Assembly: GCA_965222705.1 (NCBI GenBank)
Contig: CBDCUO010000057.1
Span: 336,989 to 400,988 of the forward strand
Reading direction: 5' to 3'
Length of the DNA stretch: 64,000 nt
Source of the DNA: JAFMDF01 sp965222705
GTDB lineage: Bacteria; Bacteroidota; Bacteroidia; Chitinophagales; Saprospiraceae
The notes under the pieces are model-generated. The model was not told where the DNA came from and ran no database searches. It worked only from the letters and a program-made list of their open reading frames with translations. Below are positions 32,916 through 42,041 of this stretch, piece after piece (positions within the stretch are counted from its first letter, which is position 1; each line of letters opens with the position of its first letter). The position numbers and the translations under genes are program-made.

Positions 32916-33332
32916 ATGAAGAAGCGTAAAACGATTTTGTTGATAGAAGATAATAAAAGTCTTCGTGTATTGATGAATCATTTACTGAGTAAATGGTATC
33001 GGGTTATTTCCAGGACGAATGGGCTGGATGCTATGGGCTGGCTGGCAAAGGGCAACACTCCAGACCTTATATTATTGGACTTGGAAATGCCAGAGATGAC
33101 AGGTAAGGATTTTTTGGAAGGCTTGCAGTCTAGTGGATTTTATAAAGATATACCCGTAATTATTATATCCGGAAATAAGCAATGTACCTCTACTGCTGAT
33201 CAAGCGATCAATGTGCAAAAATATTTTGAGAAACCTTTTGACCCAGAATTACTTAGAGAGACGATAGAATACATTTTTGACGACAATTCGACTACACCTA
33301 CTAGATTGAACGGAATGACACATCCCATGTAA
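32916..33332 (+). CDS. Stand-alone response regulator (receiver domain only)
   Basis: 138 residues from ATG 32916, which has a GGGG Shine-Dalgarno-like stretch at 32907-32910; GTG at 32910 is an alternative. The receiver fold is complete: acidic pair ED in LLIEDN, phospho-acceptor Asp in LILLDLEMPEM, Ser/Thr in VIIISGNKQ and Lys in YFEKPFD. There is no output domain, so it acts through protein partners or as a phosphate relay. It is followed 365 bases later by a receiver-like/sugar transferase fusion, suggesting control of polysaccharide export. No histidine kinase gene is visible. Confidence 0.9.
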   Translation: MKKRKTILLIEDNKSLRVLMNHLLSKWYRVISRTNGLDAMGWLAKGNTPDLILLDLEMPEMTGKDFLEGLQSSGFYKDIPVIIISGNKQCTSTADQAINVQKYFEKPFDPELLRETIEYIFDDNSTTPTRLNGMTHPM

Positions 33333-33697
33333 CATTGTTTAGCGATGCAAAAGTCCTTGAAAAAGGACAAAAAAGACTAAAAGCAGACTGCGTTTAATCG
33401 AAACAGCCCTGTAGTATTCAAATGATGAATTCTTCCAAGGGAAGTATTCGAGATTCAAAACTTTGCAAATAAAAGCCAAGCGAATCCAGAATAACCTTTT
33501 GCTAAAAGGAAAGTTGTTTTATTATTCAGTGGCAAATCACATTTGTATTTTCTATTTCGTAGCCTACATTTTTAGTTGAAGAATCCTGCTGGCTGCCCCT
33601 TTGATTTTAAAATCGACAAACTAAATTATAACTATGACAAAATGATTTTAAAATAGAAGCCAACAGGCAAATATTTTTATGGGATAAAACAAAAACT
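33333..33697. other. Intergenic region upstream of the sugar transferase gene
   Basis: 365 bases, no gene. Hairpin GTCCTT-GAAA-AAGGAC (33353-33368) follows the response regulator gene; a second small one is CCTTTTGCTAAAAGG near 33501-33516. GATTTTAAAAT occurs twice (around 33603 and 33642). No promoter was firmly recognised. Confidence 0.4.
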
Positions 33698-34783
33698 ATG
33701 AGTGTTTCTACTTTGCCAGGCTATTTGGCCAAAGAAAAAAGGCTACTTTATGTTGGTGATTCAGCGGATATTACAAAGGCAACAATCCCTGGTTTGCCAG
33801 AAAACTATTTATTAATTTCTTGCACCTCTTTTAAGGAAATTGCTAAGTCGCTTTCCCATCGTTCTAGGATGCCCGAAGCCATAGTCATTGACCTAGACCT
33901 TGTTCCATTCTTTCGGCTGCTCCCCCTATTGGACAGGTTATTAGCAAATGAACAATATAAGATACTTCCAATTATTGGTTTAAAAGGCGATTTTTCTGCT
34001 GCAGAGAAAAAACAAATAAGAGCCATAGGCTTTGATGATTGCTTTTGTAAGCTCACGGATTGGGATGTTATTCGAAAGCGGGTTGACTTTTTAAATAAAT
34101 TCAAGCAAAAATTGTTCGCTCATGGTACGAATGCGAGCAGAGATGAGCCTTTTGAAATTCCAACTAGTAAGCGGATATTTGACATTGTGGTAGCCACAAG
34201 TGCCCTTCTTTTTTTGAGCCCTTTGTTTGTATTGGTGGCGATATGGATAAAACTGGAGTCAGGAGGTCCCATTTTTTACACTTCAAAAAGAGTAGGGACA
34301 GGGTACCAAACCTTTAACTTTATCAAATTCAGGTCTATGTTTGTAGGGTCTGATGCGAGTTTGTTGGCACTTGCTCACCATAATAGCTATGAAGTCAATT
34401 TGTCAGACAACAATAAGTCGCCCACTTTTTTTAAAATTAAAAGCGACCCTAGGGTGACCAATGTAGGGCGGTTTATTCGAAAGACAAGCATAGATGAGTT
34501 GCCTCAATTGATTAACGTCTTGCGAGGGGAGATGTCTATCGTTGGCAATCGCCCATTACCCCTTTATGAAGCGTCCAAATTGACCTGCGACGACTGGGCA
34601 AAACGATTCCTCGCTCCCGCTGGCTTGACTGGACTCTGGCAGGTAGATAGGAGAGGAAAAGACAATATTGGAGCCGAAGAAAGGATTCGCTTGGACATGA
34701 ACTATGCAGATAATTATTCTTTTTGGATGGACTTCAAAATTATTTTGAGAACCCTACCGGCTATGAAACAAAATGGAGAGTAG
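33698..34783 (+). CDS. Polyprenyl sugar-phosphate transferase with N-terminal receiver-like domain
   Basis: 361 residues. Residues about 15-130 form a receiver-like alpha/beta domain (LLYVGDSADITK, AIVIDLDLVPFF, PIIGLKG) with an Asp at the phospho-acceptor position but no clear conserved Lys, so perhaps a pseudo-receiver. Residues 155-361 are a bacterial sugar transferase (SKRIFDIVVATSALLFLSP, GGPIFYTSKRVG, NFIKFRSM, DELPQLINVLRGEMSIVGNRP), which transfers sugar-1-phosphate to undecaprenyl phosphate to start exopolysaccharide or capsule synthesis. One membrane segment. The stop overlaps the next gene's start by 11 bases. Confidence 0.9.
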   Translation: MSVSTLPGYLAKEKRLLYVGDSADITKATIPGLPENYLLISCTSFKEIAKSLSHRSRMPEAIVIDLDLVPFFRLLPLLDRLLANEQYKILPIIGLKGDFSAAEKKQIRAIGFDDCFCKLTDWDVIRKRVDFLNKFKQKLFAHGTNASRDEPFEIPTSKRIFDIVVATSALLFLSPLFVLVAIWIKLESGGPIFYTSKRVGTGYQTFNFIKFRSMFVGSDASLLALAHHNSYEVNLSDNNKSPTFFKIKSDPRVTNVGRFIRKTSIDELPQLINVLRGEMSIVGNRPLPLYEASKLTCDDWAKRFLAPAGLTGLWQVDRRGKDNIGAEERIRLDMNYADNYSFWMDFKIILRTLPAMKQNGE

Positions 34784-35744
34784 CAATCAAAAGAACACAA
34801 TAATGGATAAACGGCCCTTGGTGTCGTTTATTACCGTGAATTATAATCAATTAAAACTGACCCTGGAATTGATTGCTTCTATTTATAGATATGCAGATGT
34901 TCCTTTCGAGATAATAGTGGTAGATAATCATTCCAAAATATCTCCCAGGTCAGTAATTGAAAGGATTTATCCTGATGTCAAAGTAATTGTAAGTGGTGTA
35001 AACAGGGGCTTTGCTGGCGGTAATAACCTTGGGATTAAAATTAGCAAAGGTGCGTTTCTGTTTTTTATTAATAACGATGCAATATTAACAAAAGGAGCCT
35101 TGAAAAAAATCATTGATTCTTTTCAGAACGCTCCGGCAGTAGGAGTTGTAAGTCCTTTGATTTGTTATTATCCATCTACTACGCAACAGATGGAGGACGT
35201 TGTTCAATATGCAGGAGCTACTAATGTTAATCCTTTTACTGGTAGAAATACCATTATTGGGAATGGGAAGAAAAACCGAGGCCAATACTGCCAGTCAAAG
35301 CCCACTTTTTATGCACATGGCGCTGCAATGATTGTAAAAAGAGCAGTAGTAGAAAAAGTAGGACTAATGTCAGAGTTCTATTTTTTATACTATGAAGAAT
35401 TGGATTGGTGTGAGCGCATTCGTAGAGCTGGCTTCACCATATTATTTCAACCAAACGCAAAGATTTATCACAAAGAATCCATCTCGGTTGGAAAGAGCAA
35501 TCCCCTAAAGACGTACTATTTAACTAGGAATCGTATCTTGTTTATGGCTAAGAACAGAGGTAAAGGGCAGTTTCTGGTCTTTACTCTGTTCTTTTTGCTG
35601 GTGACAATTCCCAAAAATATACTGATCTATTTATTGAAAGGACAAATAGACCATCTAAAGGCTTTTTGCAAAGCGGTGTATTGGAATTTTGTACCCCATC
35701 CAAAAAGAAGAAGTGGAAGGGTGGTGGGGGAGTTAAGCAGTTAA
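34773..35744 (+). CDS. GT2 glycosyltransferase (rhamnosyltransferase-like)
   Basis: 323 residues. Start overlaps the preceding sugar transferase, implying coupling; an internal ATG (MDKRPLVSF) 11 codons later is another possible start. GT-A fold motifs VSFITVNYNQL, IIVVDNHS, NRGFAGGNNLGI, FINNDAIL and the EELDWCERIRRAGF acceptor region are visible. One hydrophobic stretch near 265-287 may associate it with the membrane. It probably adds the second sugar to the lipid-linked precursor; donor sugar unknown. Confidence 0.9.
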   Translation: MESSNQKNTIMDKRPLVSFITVNYNQLKLTLELIASIYRYADVPFEIIVVDNHSKISPRSVIERIYPDVKVIVSGVNRGFAGGNNLGIKISKGAFLFFINNDAILTKGALKKIIDSFQNAPAVGVVSPLICYYPSTTQQMEDVVQYAGATNVNPFTGRNTIIGNGKKNRGQYCQSKPTFYAHGAAMIVKRAVVEKVGLMSEFYFLYYEELDWCERIRRAGFTILFQPNAKIYHKESISVGKSNPLKTYYLTRNRILFMAKNRGKGQFLVFTLFFLLVTIPKNILIYLLKGQIDHLKAFCKAVYWNFVPHPKRRSGRVVGELSS

Positions 35745-35868
35745 TTTTGTCCTTCTTGACCAATTTCGCTTTGGCCATAAGGAAAATTCCAACTTAAGAT
35801 CAGGGGCTTTGTTAAGGCACTATCTTTAGTTGACAAATAATCGTTTCACTTACAATTAGTTTGAGCAA

Positions 35869-37068
35869 ATGCAACCTATCTACTTGATGATCAGCAGCTT
35901 AGTGCTTTTTTTCTTAGTGCTTCCCTTTGTGATGGTTTTGTTATCTACTTTTTTTGGAGAAAAAGTAAATACAGGAAAAACCAATAAACGCTATAATTTT
36001 GCTTGTATTATTACTGCCTACAGAAATATAAAAATCACTGAACACTTAGTCCACTCTTTGCTCAATCAATCTTATCAAAATTTTCACATTTACCTGGTAG
36101 GGGATGAATGCGACCCGAATGACTTCAAAGTAAAGGACAATAGGTTGACGGTTCTTTTTCCTTGCCCTTCTTTGAGGCTAAAAGCAAAATCCATCATTCA
36201 TGCAGTGACACATTTTATACGCCCTCACGACTACACGATTGTGTTCGATGCGGATAATCTGGCACATCCTGGTTACTTAGAGGAAATTAATAATTATGCC
36301 AATCGAGGTCATCGAACTATTCAAGGGCAGAGAACTGCTAAAAACCTGGATACACTCTATGCCTGTGCTGATTCCACTGGCGAGTTTTATAAAAATTATA
36401 CTGAACGTTATGTTCCCTATTTGATTGGTTCTTCCTCCGTTATTTCCGGCTCGGGTATGGCTGTGGAAACGAATTTATATAAGGCTTATTTAAACAGTCC
36501 GGAGATTCAAAAGGGCAAGAAGTTATGGAAAAAGATGCTACAGGAAGATAAAATTTTGCAAAACTTCTTGTTGAGGAGGGATGAGCAAATCGTTTTTGCC
36601 AAAAATGCGGTTGTTTATGATGAAAAGGTAACGACTGCCCAACAGGTAGAAACCCAGCGAAGTCGCTGGCTATTTTCCTATTTTCAAAATATCCCCAATG
36701 CGGCCGGTCTAATTTGGAGCGGCTTTAAGAATGTCAGTTGGAATCAATTTTTATTTGGGATCATTACCATTGCACCACCGCTTTTTATTCTATTGTTCGC
36801 TGCTTTATTTTTACTGATAATAGGTTTTTGGCTGAATTTGTTGATGAGCATCGCCTTATTTATTGGATTGGGCATCTTTGTATTGACTATTTTTTGGTCA
36901 CTCTACTTATCAAAAGCTCCTCCAGAAATTTGGAATGCTATATGGGGCATTCCCTTGTTTGTTTTTAAACAAATAACCGCTTTATTAAAAATGGGTAATC
37001 CGAATAAAAACTTCAAACACTCCGAACACACAAAAACTATTCGAATAGAGGAGATATTGAAGAAGTAG
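35869..37068 (+). CDS. Membrane GT2 glycosyltransferase (processive-type)
   Basis: 399 residues with one N-terminal membrane segment (4-28), a family 2 catalytic domain (ACIITAYRNIKITEH, VFDADNLAHPGYLEE, EDKILQNFLLRRDEQ, then QVETQRSRW, the QxxRW motif of processive enzymes) and a C-terminal cluster of hydrophobic helices at about 295-385. The Asp-x-Asp (DAD) and QxxRW motifs place it with hyaluronan/cellulose-synthase-like polymerising enzymes. It stands 124 bases after the previous glycosyltransferase and is likely part of the same polysaccharide cluster. Product unknown. Confidence 0.85.
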   Translation: MQPIYLMISSLVLFFLVLPFVMVLLSTFFGEKVNTGKTNKRYNFACIITAYRNIKITEHLVHSLLNQSYQNFHIYLVGDECDPNDFKVKDNRLTVLFPCPSLRLKAKSIIHAVTHFIRPHDYTIVFDADNLAHPGYLEEINNYANRGHRTIQGQRTAKNLDTLYACADSTGEFYKNYTERYVPYLIGSSSVISGSGMAVETNLYKAYLNSPEIQKGKKLWKKMLQEDKILQNFLLRRDEQIVFAKNAVVYDEKVTTAQQVETQRSRWLFSYFQNIPNAAGLIWSGFKNVSWNQFLFGIITIAPPLFILLFAALFLLIIGFWLNLLMSIALFIGLGIFVLTIFWSLYLSKAPPEIWNAIWGIPLFVFKQITALLKMGNPNKNFKHSEHTKTIRIEEILKK

Positions 37069-37149
37069 TTAGATGTCTGCTTATTTAAAAGATATGAGCT
37101 TATTTGTCTAAGGGAATTGCCTTTTAGCCTGGTTGCTAGGGAAATAGCT

Positions 37150-37157
37150 TACTTTTG
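37150..37157 (+). promoter_or_regulatory. Candidate -7 box of the NUDIX gene
   Basis: TACTTTTG fits TAnnTTTG, 14 bases before the start codon. A TTG at 37133-37135 is slightly close for -33. Confidence 0.4.
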
Positions 37158-37171
37158 CTCAAAAAATAAAA

Positions 37172-37663
37172 ATGAACCGTCCCTATAAATTTTGCCCAAC
37201 CTGTACGAGCGAATTAGCAAAAAATCAAGAAGGCTACCTAGCCTGTATCAATTCGAATTGCCAATTTGTTTATTATGAAAATCCTACCCCTGTCATAGGG
37301 GCAATTGTAGAATATCCCGAAAATAATTTGGTATTAGTACAAAATGTAGGCTGGCCCAAAACCTGGTATGCCTTAGTGACTGGTTTTTTGGAAAAACACG
37401 AGCATCCTGATAGTGCCGTTTTAAGAGAAGTCAAAGAAGAATTGGGTTTAGAAGCAGAAATTATCCAGTTTAGGGGGCATTATGTCTTTGAAATGATGAA
37501 CCAGATTATTCTAATTTATCATGTAAAAGCAGAGGGGAAAATTAATATAAATACCAGTGAATTGCAAGATTATAAAATCATTCCAATTGCAAAAGTGAAA
37601 AGCTGGCCACAAGCTACCGGGGTCGCTTTGCAAGAGTGGTTGGAAGAGCGAAGGGGCTATTAG
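37172..37663 (+). CDS. NUDIX hydrolase with zinc-ribbon N-terminus
   Basis: 163 residues. Cysteine pairs CPTC and the later ACINSNC (residues 8-30) form a zinc ribbon as in NADH pyrophosphatase-like NUDIX proteins. The Nudix box GFLEKHEHPDSAVLREVKEE followed by LGL is complete. Such enzymes hydrolyse nucleoside diphosphate-linked compounds (NADH, NDP-sugars or oxidised nucleotides). Substrate is not clear. It is followed at 37696 by the convergent GT-C gene. Confidence 0.9.
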   Translation: MNRPYKFCPTCTSELAKNQEGYLACINSNCQFVYYENPTPVIGAIVEYPENNLVLVQNVGWPKTWYALVTGFLEKHEHPDSAVLREVKEELGLEAEIIQFRGHYVFEMMNQIILIYHVKAEGKININTSELQDYKIIPIAKVKSWPQATGVALQEWLEERRGY

Positions 37664-37695
37664 CGTTTCACCAAATTTAGAATGGTAGGGCGGCT

Positions 37696-39120
37696 TTAGC
37701 CTGCTGCCTCCTTGCTGCAGACTAAACGCATTTCATAAATTAGAAATCCTGCTACAATAATATATTCCATTCCCACTACCCATAAATTTTCGAAATAAGG
37801 TTCATAACTATAATTGATATAGGTCATAAAAACCAAACCTGACCACAAAACCGGAAAGCGAAAGCGGGTAAAAACAGAAAAGACAACCGGCAAAGCAATA
37901 TACCAAGGATGTACCGTAGTTGCACAAAACAAATAAAGGCAAATCGAAAATAATAATTGTTCAAATATATTAACCCAGCTTGGATTTTGTTCAAAAAAAG
38001 CTTTTAAACTAATCCCAATAAATACTAAAGCTGCCAAAATTGGGCCTAACACCGCAATGAGATTATAGCCTTTTAGCCGAAATCCCAACCAACGAAAAAG
38101 ATAATACAGACTGGCATTAAATTCAAATTTTTGAAAATACAAATAAAGGCTATTGCCAAAATTGGAAAGGAAAAGCCCGTTCGTTAATGGAAGAAAAAGG
38201 AGCAATAAGGTCAAACCGATGATAAGAAAATAGGAGTACACCCTTTTCCAATTTAAATTTACTGATTGCGAAGCAGCAAATCTTTTTCGTACTTTCCCAA
38301 TTCTTTTAATAAAAAAGGGCAGAAACATTAGAGGCAATAATTTGGAAGCAATGGAGAGTGCCATAGAAATAGCAGATCCGATAAAAAAAGATAAAGGAGG
38401 ATTAAGCTGCTTTGGATTGGACACAGGCATTTTTATTAATAACCAAATCCCTAGTAAGAAAAAAAAAACCATTGCTCCTTCAAAGTGAATATTGCCTGTG
38501 ACTTCGAGGATAATTAAAGGATTTAAGGCATAGAGCAGCACGTTTTTAGCAGGCAGTTGAAAATATTTTAACAAATTGATTATCAATAAGATATTGCCAA
38601 TTTCAAAAAATAGCAAAAAACTTTTCATTATCATACTGCCACCCCAAAGACTGTTGGGTGAAAGCCAGGCGGCTACTGCAAAAACAAATTGATTGACAGG
38701 GGGGTAAACGGTGAAATAATCGGGCGAATTTAACTGCTTGTACAAGGTCTGATTAATATTTGCTATTTCTAGTCTATTGTCAATATAATAAGAGGGCAAA
38801 TGGTCAAATGGATTGATACCTTGAACGAGCAAACGACCGTCCCAGATGAAGCGATATATATCATCGGAAAGGGCAGGAAAAGCAAAAACTAATAGCAGGC
38901 GCAACAAGATGCTTAGTCCTGTAAAGAATAAAATGCTTTTTGGACTTTTTACAACATAGCAGATGCCCAAATAAAATGAAAAGAAAATGGCATAAAGGGC
39001 AAAAAGTTTAGAAAAGTGGCTCCGTTCCGTGTAAAAGCCCAATTGGGCAACGAGAAAAGTCAAAAGTAATCCAATTCCTATTTGAATAAGCGACAAACGA
39101 TGTCTGGCGTAATAAGTCAT
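37696..39120 (-). CDS. GT-C mannosyltransferase-like membrane protein
   Basis: 474 residues, about 11 or 12 membrane helices. The first loop has FPALSDDIYRFIWDGRLLVQ and, further on, YFTVYPPVNQFVFAV; acidic pair DD after the first helices is typical of GT-C enzymes using polyprenyl-phosphate-linked sugar donors. It resembles the DUF2029/PIG-M-like group. Its start overlaps the preceding GT2 gene by four bases (ATGA). A DPM1-type GT2 is three genes upstream, which could supply a polyprenol-phosphate mannose donor, so protein or lipid glycosylation at the periplasmic face is a reasonable inference. Confidence 0.8.
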   Translation of the reverse strand: MTYYARHRLSLIQIGIGLLLTFLVAQLGFYTERSHFSKLFALYAIFFSFYLGICYVVKSPKSILFFTGLSILLRLLLVFAFPALSDDIYRFIWDGRLLVQGINPFDHLPSYYIDNRLEIANINQTLYKQLNSPDYFTVYPPVNQFVFAVAAWLSPNSLWGGSMIMKSFLLFFEIGNILLIINLLKYFQLPAKNVLLYALNPLIILEVTGNIHFEGAMVFFFLLGIWLLIKMPVSNPKQLNPPLSFFIGSAISMALSIASKLLPLMFLPFFIKRIGKVRKRFAASQSVNLNWKRVYSYFLIIGLTLLLLFLPLTNGLFLSNFGNSLYLYFQKFEFNASLYYLFRWLGFRLKGYNLIAVLGPILAALVFIGISLKAFFEQNPSWVNIFEQLLFSICLYLFCATTVHPWYIALPVVFSVFTRFRFPVLWSGLVFMTYINYSYEPYFENLWVVGMEYIIVAGFLIYEMRLVCSKEAAG

Positions 39121-40601
39121 CTAATATTCAAATGACGGACAGAGTAATAAAAAATCGTTCCAAATCCTATCATCAACAAGGTGTGAAAAATAATAAAAGC
39201 ACGCTCTTGTATTTGCAAACCCGCAATGATACCCCCCAGAAAATAAATGGATAACAGCCCTTCAAAAATAGTCGTCCAGGACAACCTGGCATCAAAATAT
39301 TTTTGATTTTGAAAAGTATCTCGAATGCCTTTGATATTAAATTTTGGCGTGCGTACAAAGGGTGATTTTTTGCCCCACCAACCTTGAATCACTGCTACGG
39401 TATTGTGGAGCGAAAGGCCCATAGATAGAGACAAAAACAAAGGAAACAAGGTCAAAAACTTGATGATCTTTCTGAAATAGGATTCTTGTTTGATCTCTGC
39501 TTTTACATTGGCGACAAAATAAACGGCCACAATAGACAGCAAGCCCGTTAGGAAAAAAGCAAAATATTTGGTATTAAACCCAATCTCTTGCAAAATGAAA
39601 AGTAGAGGTACGCTAAACACACCAGAAATGAACACGAAAATAAATACAGTGCTGCCCAGTAGATGGCCCGTTGCATGAACCTTTTGTCCCAATTTCAGAT
39701 TAGACTGCCAGATCGTTGGGAGCATTTTTTTGGCAGTTTCTGCGCCCCCCTTCATCCAGCGAAATTGCTGTGATTTCAGCCCATTCATTTCTGCGGGTAG
39801 CTCGGCAGGTGAGCCAAATTTTTCCAAATAAATAATCTCCCAACCCCTTAGTTGTGCCCGGTAGCTCAAATCCAGGTCTTCCGTCAAAGTATCGGCCTCC
39901 CAACCGCCTGCATCTACGATGGTTTCTTTTCGCCATACTCCTGCGGTGCCATTGAATTGCAGCATATAATTGCCCGACTTTCGCCCTTGTTGCTCTACCG
40001 TAAAATGGACATTTAACTGCATCGCTTGTAGCTTGGTCAGCATGGAATAGTCTTGGTTGATATGCTCCCAACGAGTTTGGACTACCCCCACTTTGGAATT
40101 ATTAAAATAAGGGATTGTTTTTAACAAAAAATCTCTGCGGGGCAAAAAATCGGCATCGAAAATGGCAATAAAATCGCCTTTGGCAAATTTGGTCGCTTCT
40201 TTTAACGCACCTGCCTTGAAGCCCTTTCGCTTTTTTCTTCGGATTTGTACTATCTGAAAACCTTCGGACCGATAGTAGGCCACTTTGTTTTTGACCATTT
40301 CCACGGTTTCATCTGTAGAGTCATCCAAAATGTGGATTTCAAATTTATGCTTTGGATAATGAAAAGAGGCAATTCGATCAATTAACCGTTCTATTACGTA
40401 TAGCTCGTTATAAATCGGCAATTGGATTGTGACAAAAGGCAGGCTTTCTTCAAGAGGCATATTCGAAAAGGTCCTTAATTGCTTCTTTTCTTGCCCTTTT
40501 TGATATTGGTATAATAAGTGCAGTTGCAACAAACAATACCCCGTAATGTATAGTAAGGCTAGGGTATAAATCCCTAAAATAAAATAGGCTAAAAGCGACA
40601 T
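39117..40601 (-). CDS. CesA-like membrane GT2 glycosyltransferase
   Basis: 494 residues with two N-terminal membrane segments, a GT2 catalytic core (VTIQLPIYNE, LDDSTDET, FDADFLPR, ADTLTEDLDLS, QQFRW) and a C-terminal four-helix membrane part. All D, DxD, TED and QxxRW motifs are present, as in the cellulose-synthase-like family acting on UDP- or GDP-sugars; many Bacteroidota homologues sit with GT-C genes in glycolipid or exopolysaccharide loci. Overlaps the following GT-C gene (ATGA), so the two are translationally coupled. Confidence 0.9.
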   Translation of the reverse strand: MSLLAYFILGIYTLALLYITGYCLLQLHLLYQYQKGQEKKQLRTFSNMPLEESLPFVTIQLPIYNELYVIERLIDRIASFHYPKHKFEIHILDDSTDETVEMVKNKVAYYRSEGFQIVQIRRKKRKGFKAGALKEATKFAKGDFIAIFDADFLPRRDFLLKTIPYFNNSKVGVVQTRWEHINQDYSMLTKLQAMQLNVHFTVEQQGRKSGNYMLQFNGTAGVWRKETIVDAGGWEADTLTEDLDLSYRAQLRGWEIIYLEKFGSPAELPAEMNGLKSQQFRWMKGGAETAKKMLPTIWQSNLKLGQKVHATGHLLGSTVFIFVFISGVFSVPLLFILQEIGFNTKYFAFFLTGLLSIVAVYFVANVKAEIKQESYFRKIIKFLTLFPLFLSLSMGLSLHNTVAVIQGWWGKKSPFVRTPKFNIKGIRDTFQNQKYFDARLSWTTIFEGLLSIYFLGGIIAGLQIQERAFIIFHTLLMIGFGTIFYYSVRHLNIR

Positions 40602-40627
40602 TAAATTTGTTGTTTTGCGGAAGCTAT

Positions 40628-41092
40628 TTACTTAAGAAATTGCTGCTTTAATCTAAAAATTGAATAAATATGATGCGATTCATGTAGTAAAAAAAACAAG
40701 GTCCATTCTTGGACATTCATAATACCAAAGCGCGGATGAATCCCTTTTCTAACAGCTTGATCTATTGTCAGATCATTGAGAAAAGCAATGATTTTTTTTC
40801 TTTGCAAAGCCATTTTTATCAAGATGTCCTCCATTTCCAGTTGACACCAGTCATAAAAACATTGATCATGATCTGCTTTGTATTGTTTCAGTCTAGGAGA
40901 ATCCTGCCCCAATATTATCGCCATTCGTTCTAAAAAGATTTCTTGATACCTCCCTAAATGCGCTAAATGTTCGTGAATTGACCATTTTTCGGGCTGATGT
41001 CGTTTTTTAATAAAGATAATTTCCAGTTTTTCAACCTGCTGCCGTAAAAATAAAAACTGTTGCGCTAAATTTATTTTTACAAATGAATTCAC
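40628..41092 (-). CDS. DinB-family protein
   Basis: 154 residues. The four-helix-bundle DinB/YfiT pattern is visible: KWSIHEHLAHLGRYQEIFLERM near the start and a C-terminal HESHHIYSIFRLKQQ, supplying His residues for a metal site. DinB proteins are putative metal-dependent enzymes (thiol transferases) or stress proteins of unknown specific role. It sits 26 bases upstream of the CesA-like gene, inside the glycosyltransferase cluster, without clear functional link. Confidence 0.8.
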   Translation of the reverse strand: MNSFVKINLAQQFLFLRQQVEKLEIIFIKKRHQPEKWSIHEHLAHLGRYQEIFLERMAIILGQDSPRLKQYKADHDQCFYDWCQLEMEDILIKMALQRKKIIAFLNDLTIDQAVRKGIHPRFGIMNVQEWTLFFLLHESHHIYSIFRLKQQFLK

Positions 41093-41145
41093 AATTGGTT
41101 ATACTTTTGATTGTCTAATTAATTTGAAGCAAAGTCCCAATACCT

Positions 41146-41841
41146 TTATAACAACTTAAAAATTGTCCATAATATCTTATGCCCTGCCAATATCGTTCCT
41201 TTTAGTGTACCCGACACTTTGGACACACCAATTCGGCGGCGGTAAGTGACGGGGACTTCTGTGCATTTGAGTTGATATTTAGCAGCTTTTACTTGCATTT
41301 CTACGGTCCAGCCAAAGGTTTTATCTTGCATATCTATTGCTAACAATTTTGTCCATTTAATGGCTCGAAAGGGGCCTAAATCTGTAAAATGATAATTATA
41401 AAACAAGCGTATAAGATTGGTTGCTAACCAGTTGCCAAATATCTGCTGGGGCATCATGGCTCCTTTTTCCATATTTCCTAATGCCCTAGAACCAATGACC
41501 ATATCCGCGCCTTTTTCTAGGATCGGCTGGACTATTTTTAGCATTTCTTGCGGATAATCTGAATAATCGCCATCTATAAAAACAATAATATCGGGTTGTT
41601 CATCCGCTGCTTTTGCTTTCACATAAGCGATGCCTTTCAAACAAGCATTTCCATAGCCTTTCAAGGGTTGATCCAAGACGGTAGCCCCGTTGGCAAGGGC
41701 TACCTCTTTGGTCTTATCTGTACTGGCATTATTACAGACGATTATCTCCCTGACCAGGCCTTTGGGTATATCTTGGAGAACCTTTCCAATGGAGTCTTGC
41801 TCATTATAGGCGGGAATGATGACATCAATAATTATCGGCAT
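41146..41841 (-). CDS. DPM1-type GT2 glycosyltransferase
   Basis: 231 residues, no membrane anchor. Motifs VIIPAYNEQDSIGKVL, VCNNASTDKTKEVA, VFIDGDYSDYP (the DxD-type site) and the later AKYQLKCTEVPVTYRRR correspond to the dolichyl/polyprenyl-phosphate mannose (or glucose) synthase group. It likely makes a polyprenol-phosphate-linked sugar donor for the GT-C enzyme three genes downstream. First gene of the minus-strand cluster 37696-41841. Confidence 0.88.
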   Translation of the reverse strand: MPIIIDVIIPAYNEQDSIGKVLQDIPKGLVREIIVCNNASTDKTKEVALANGATVLDQPLKGYGNACLKGIAYVKAKAADEQPDIIVFIDGDYSDYPQEMLKIVQPILEKGADMVIGSRALGNMEKGAMMPQQIFGNWLATNLIRLFYNYHFTDLGPFRAIKWTKLLAIDMQDKTFGWTVEMQVKAAKYQLKCTEVPVTYRRRIGVSKVSGTLKGTILAGHKILWTIFKLL

Positions 41842-41969
41842 ATATATTATATTTGATAGGAGCAGAAAATGCCAACTCCAAATGTACCATTTTTGGCTAG
41901 CTTTTAAAATAGAGAGCCGCCTGAAAGACTAATAAAAGCCAGTCTATGGGAGTTTTATAGCTTATCATT

Positions 41970-41977
41970 TAACTTTG
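41970..41977 (+). promoter_or_regulatory. Candidate -7 box of the beta-helix gene
   Basis: TAACTTTG fits TAnnTTTG, 65 bases before the start at 42042. No good -33. Confidence 0.4.
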
Positions 41978-42041
41978 TGTTCGTTCTATCGTTAGATGAA
42001 TTTTATTGCTTGTTAATTCCCAAAATCTTATCACCCTGTCC

